Origin: Cannabis sativa | Lineage: Eukaryota; Streptophyta; Magnoliopsida; Rosales; Cannabaceae | NCBI RefSeq assembly: GCF_029168945.1 | Contig: NC_083605.1 | Location: 32,749,280 to 32,813,279 of the forward strand | Direction: 5' to 3' | Length of the DNA stretch: 64,000 nt | Shown here: piece by piece, positions 59,971 to 64,000 of the stretch | How the letters are laid out: each line of letters opens with the position of its first letter | Position numbering within the stretch: position 1 is the first letter of the stretch | Program-made: the position numbers and the translations under genes | Notes under the pieces: model-generated | Database searches by the model: none | Told to the model about the DNA's origin: nothing | Seen by the model: only the letters and a program-made list of their open reading frames with translations

Positions 59971-60261
59971 TTTTCAATATATAACAATATTAACTATATC
60001 TCAATATTAATCAATTCATAACAATACTAATTGTATTACATACAATGTACTATGCAGTACAATATACTTTTCAATATATAACAATATTAACTATATCTCA
60101 ATATTGATCAATTCATAACAATACTAACGGTATTACATACAACGTACTATGCAGTACAATATACTTTTCTATATATAACAATATTAACTATATCTCAATA
60201 TTGATCAATTCATAACAATACTAACGGTATTACATACAACGTACTATGCAGTACAATATAC
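59971..60261. repeat. 97-bp tandem repeat, three copies
   Basis: Units starting TTTTCAATATATAACAATAT lie at 59971, 60068 and 60165, with a partial fourth start at 60262. Each contains GTACTATGCAGTACAATATA. The copies are almost identical, so the expansion is recent. Confidence 0.85.
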
Positions 60262-61169
60262 TTTTCTTACCTTTAATCCAGGTTCATACATTTCAATCAA
60301 TCCAAGTGGAGAACTATCCTCGATGATCCCGGCCCTATGTCACAACAACGATAAACTAATAAGTGTTTATCCTAAAACACTGCTTATATTCACATAAGAC
60401 AATCTAGGGTTTTCTACCAAACCCCGCGGTATAAATACACTAAAATAAAACTTATATTTCAGCTCTAAAACATACACCATATTGTAGAGCTCGTCTCAAG
60501 CTTCGAAACGGTATATAGAATATCCAAAACGGACACCCGAGTCAAAAGTTATGACAAAAATATGATTTCTGATCTCTTAGGAATTTCTATAAACTGTGAA
60601 ATACGAAAATTTCAATTTTCGCACTCACCGAAACACTACCAAAACTTATCCAAATCACTCCAAACTTCACAGGGTGCATGTATGCCATAAATACTACCAT
60701 CCTTACGTAACAGAAATAAAAATCGACCCCTTAAATGAAAAACGCCATTAACGTTCGGACTAAGCTTTAAAAAGTTCCAAACTCGATTTCTAACTCAAAA
60801 ATCACTTCTAATTCAACAAGAAAATATCGAAACTAGTCCCATGACTACCCGAGAACAATTCTATAAGGTCAGAACCTTCATAACTATTCTAATTCACAAA
60901 ACCCCTATACGAAACCAATTGTTTTTAAACTTAAAACGAAATTAAACCATACCTTAAGCTTCCCTCTTCAAAGATTTGCTATCCTGCTACTACCAGAGCT
61001 TAGATCGCTAAGTTTTGGATTGAAAATTGAAGAAAATAGATATAAGGGGAGAAGGTTTTATCGAAGGAGGGAGAACGAGGGTTTCGTTCGTCGTTCGTTC
61101 TGTTCTGTTTCACTGATAACTTAATATATATATATATAAAAGTTAACTTACGTTAACTTATATATAAAT

Positions 61170-61260
61170 AATATTATAATAATATAATAATAATAATAAT
61201 AATATAATATAATATAATATATTAATAATAATAATATAATAATATTAATAAAAACTTTAT
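61170..61260. repeat. (ATA)n/(ATAAT)n microsatellite
   Basis: A near-continuous run of AATAAT and ATAAT units near the right end of the Gypsy LTR. Confidence 0.8.
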
Positions 61261-61786
61261 TATTAATAATTATCTTATTATTTCTTAGCCACTAAGAAAT
61301 CTCTATTTTTAGGGTATTTGGTCAACTTCGAGTACCCTAAAATACCCCAATATTTCTAAAATCAACTTATCCCAATAATCTCATCAATATTTCTAACTAA
61401 AACTGTTGTGACATTTTTGGCCTCCACTCGGGTCTCCGTGGTCGCCAAACTTGAAAATATTTTTATTTCACAAATAACTCATATTATATCCACGTATTTC
61501 AAATAAATCCCCGTAATTAACAAATTACGCTTATATATCCACTTATTGAGTCTCCGGGGTCGTCGAACCTGAAATATTTTTATTCCACATATAGCTCATA
61601 TTACATTCACACATGCTATATAAATCTCCGTAATTAACAAATTACGATTATTTACTCACTTATAGCAAAATTTAAATTTTATGCTGAAATAAATTAGTAG
61701 GATCATAATCCCACTTATTACCTGATTAATTCATAATATCAATATAAACCCTAATTATTTACCATTTAACTTATCGGGATATTACA

Positions 61787-64000
61787 ACCATCCCCTCCTT
61801 ATAGAAATTTCGTCCTCGAAATTTATTTAAACAATTCGGGATATTACCCCAATATTTATGATTCTAATTCTCAAATTGCTGCTTCTATCTTACTGTTTTT
61901 TTTATAGCACTTTCTTAACTAGTAGAATTGTCTCATTTCATCTTTCTAGTCCAAAACCTGGACAAGATATTTTTCTCATATAATAAATTTGTCTGAAGTT
62001 TAACATCGTCACAACTCAGAACATGGGTCGAGTCTGATTCATATTTTCTCAACATGGAGACATGAAACACATTATATACTCCGGACAACGCAGGAGTTAA
62101 GGCTAGCTAATAGGCTACCTAGCCTATTTAATCCAGTGAACATGTATATAATAGTTCTCTTGTACCACACTTATTAAGGTACCTAACCAGTGGTACATTT
62201 AATTATCACTTTTTAAATAAACACCTCATAAGGGAAGATATTATTCTAAGATATTCTAACCTTTATCAAATATGCTCACAGTATATTTCTAATATTCTAT
62301 TGATCTTCGCGGGTTACCCACCTTTCAAGAATAAAGCATTATACTATTTTCGCTTTAACTTCCATGGTTCTCAATAACCTTCTTTAATTCTTAACATCAT
62401 AGCCAAAAATATCAACCTTGGAATTTTACAAGATTAGACTATTCCTTTGTATGAATTTTGTATTCTCATTTATAGTATAAATTGTCTACACTGATAGACA
62501 ACATATTAACTCGTATGTCCAATCGTTACTACTCGGTCCAAAATCATAAGATCCCATAGTACATAATTCATAATTATGTCTTTCTATTCCTTCTATGAGA
62601 TCTCCTAAGCTGATCTACTGACTTAACTTAGTAACAAGTTAAGTATTCATTTCTGATAGATATTCAATTAGAGCACTTCTTATTTCCACTCACTTACTTG
62701 TCTCAATACCTTGTAAATTTCTGCTTATTAACACATCACTTCCTCTTAATAATTTCTCGGAACGACTACCGATTTTGCATCCTAATATGAATCTTTCTAG
62801 CGTACTTTGTCCTCACTCATACACTTCCCGGGGTGACTCCCTGAAGGATTTCCCATCTTGAGATTACCCCAACTTAAATATGCTTAACTCCAAAGTATAC
62901 TCATGGTGGGTTATCAGAAAGTAGATGCTTCTTTGTCGTTCTTAATTGTATTTCTTGCTTTCATTCTTTCATTAATAAAATTCAATTGCTATCACTCCCT
63001 TCATAAACCTCTTGCAATTCCTCATCGGTTTTTGTTCACTTAAACTCGAGGAATTCCCATCTTATTGTCAACTTAAATCTTGTTCATCTCCACTTATTTT
63101 GACTTGTATCAATTTCCCTTGAATTGACAGAACTTTTAATTAATTAATTTTTTTCCAATCATTTACGATTAACCACCATTATAAAGTAATTTGATTAAAC
63201 CTATACAGTAGAGGCAACACTGCTCATACTAGGTACCCACAACTAAACTGGAAATACCCATTTCCCGAATTCTCAACTAATAACAATTAATTAAAGATCA
63301 TTCCTTGATCCTGAAGTTTCTTTTCATCATCACCACTAAGGTTTCACTCCCTGATTCATATGATACCATTGCTTCTCTCGCAATCATCACTATCTTCATA
63401 CTTCGTTAACCACTTTAAAACTTATTCTACACTCAATTATATAACTCGTTGTTTAATAAACAACCTACTTTGTGATCCAACATCCACCAATCACTCAATT
63501 ACGTGTCTATTAAATTGCATCTCAATTCATAAGCTTTTCTCCATTCTGGGTGAGTATGCCTTTCCATAATTGCACAATAAAGTAATCTTTTTTCCAAAAT
63601 GTCAATGGTCTCCTTATATACCATATTGACTATCCAGTCAATTATAAAGTACTCTCCATCATTACCGTATCACCTTAAGTAATTTAGGTAATCTTCTTTA
63701 CTTCAGTGATACCACTACTCTTCCTGACGTTCTTTTATACGTTACACACTTTATGCCTCCATTGGGCCCTTACGCCCATAGAATGATGGCTCTTATACAT
63801 GACTTCATCACTCTAGTTGTTTCTTGGACTGACGACTGGTCCCACGAACCAATCCAAGTGTTTCTAACGTGCTTTGCTCTGACTCGCACGCTTCATGGGA
63901 AAATTTCCTAAATGAAACCACCCCAAGTCAAGGACACTCAACCATGGAGTTCCTTCATGCCGAGCTACCAAAACAAGATGCTTCTTGCTAACATAGGTAG
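61787..64000 (-). mobile_element. Internal region of the younger Gypsy element, mostly decayed
   Basis: At about 61940-62105 the minus strand encodes ALTPALSGVYNVFHVSMLRK, then YESDSTHVLS, the C-terminal part of a Tekay-type pol, parallel to that of the older element. Further right I find no integrase or reverse transcriptase, only broken frames; a 69-codon plus-strand frame at 63360-63569 is not convincing. Two segments (62811-62925 and 63880-63990) resemble each other and the reverse complement of 5S rRNA. Confidence 0.5.
62811..62925 (-). repeat. 5S rRNA-like segment, first copy
   Basis: Plus-strand text CACTTCCCGGGG, then TTCCCATCTTGAGATTACCCC, then ATGCTTAACTCC parallels the reversed 5S rRNA blocks CTTCCCAGGAGG, CACCCATCC and CACGCTTAACTGCGGAG. 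It is too diverged to be a working gene. A related copy lies at 63880-63990. The comparison is from memory of 5S sequence. Confidence 0.3.

Larger units (their letters stand above)
58857..61786 (-). mobile_element. 3' LTR of a younger Gypsy element (2.9 kb)
   Basis: The plus strand runs from TGTAACGCCC to GGGATATTACA; on the minus strand the LTR starts TGTAATATCCC right after AAGGAGGGGATGGT, a polypurine tract preceded by the CGAGGACGAAATTT text typical of Tekay-type elements. The element therefore reads right to left and its 5' part lies past the window. It contains a hairpin array (59500-59914), a 97-bp tandem repeat (59971-60261) and AT-rich microsatellites (61170-61260). Confidence 0.75.

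Overview
This is nuclear DNA of a flowering plant, almost certainly a eudicot. It is AT-rich, has many-exon genes with GT-AG introns, and carries plant-type Copia, Gypsy, LINE, Mutator-like (MULE), hAT and Harbinger elements. Species cannot be fixed from the window; the repeat style makes me suspect a rosid near hemp, but that is only an impression. Two host genes are visible. One is exon 1 of a CYP87A-type cytochrome P450 (99-304, minus), whose remainder lies off the left edge. The other is a complete 14-exon gene for the GPI-transamidase subunit PIG-U (17802-22148, minus), which I assembled by following splice phases; it encodes about 468 residues.

Layout. 1-7.8 kb: P450 exon, promoter and AT-rich intergenic DNA holding a 601-bp hAT-type MITE, a foldback MITE with a 9-bp target duplication, a small third MITE, and a 1.5-kb non-autonomous MULE that contains a Harbinger-type MITE. 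7.8-15.7 kb: a Tat/Retand-type Gypsy LTR plus gag stub beside a broken L1-type LINE that was hit by two solo Copia-type LTRs and an LTR scrap. 15.7-22.4 kb: intergenic DNA and PIG-U. 22.4-30.9 kb: an 8.5-kb MULE with imperfect TIRs and an imperfect 8-bp target duplication, inserted 245 bp upstream of the PIG-U start codon. 31-64 kb: nested LTR retrotransposons.

The MULE is the most interesting part. It carries a plus-strand DUF1985-Ulp1 (C48 protease) gene and a convergent minus-strand mudrA-like transposase; both are interrupted by stops and frameshifts. Its introns and untranslated spacers hold about 25 clusters of a short motif, (A/T)TGCGA(T/C), usually four copies 10-11 bp apart. The motif always lies on the sense strand of the neighbouring gene, so it flips strand near the middle of the element. 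This looks like a helically phased binding array and recalls the VANDAL anti-silencing systems, but the motif, the tetrad arrangement and the partner protein are inference here.

The nested region. Copia-type element A (32444-42273, minus, target duplication AGATA) and element B (44306-54441, plus, target duplication ATTAT) belong to one family, lie in opposite orientation 2 kb apart, and have no reading frame above about 70 codons in roughly 6 kb of internal DNA. A has nearly identical LTRs, so it moved recently with proteins supplied in trans. B sits inside an older LTR, which sits inside an older Gypsy element (pol at 54900-57266) whose four TGA stops all replace expected CGA arginine codons. 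A further LTR of the Copia-type family (57267-58856) is cut by a younger Gypsy element whose 2.9-kb LTR (58857-61786) holds an array of small hairpins with compensatory stem changes.
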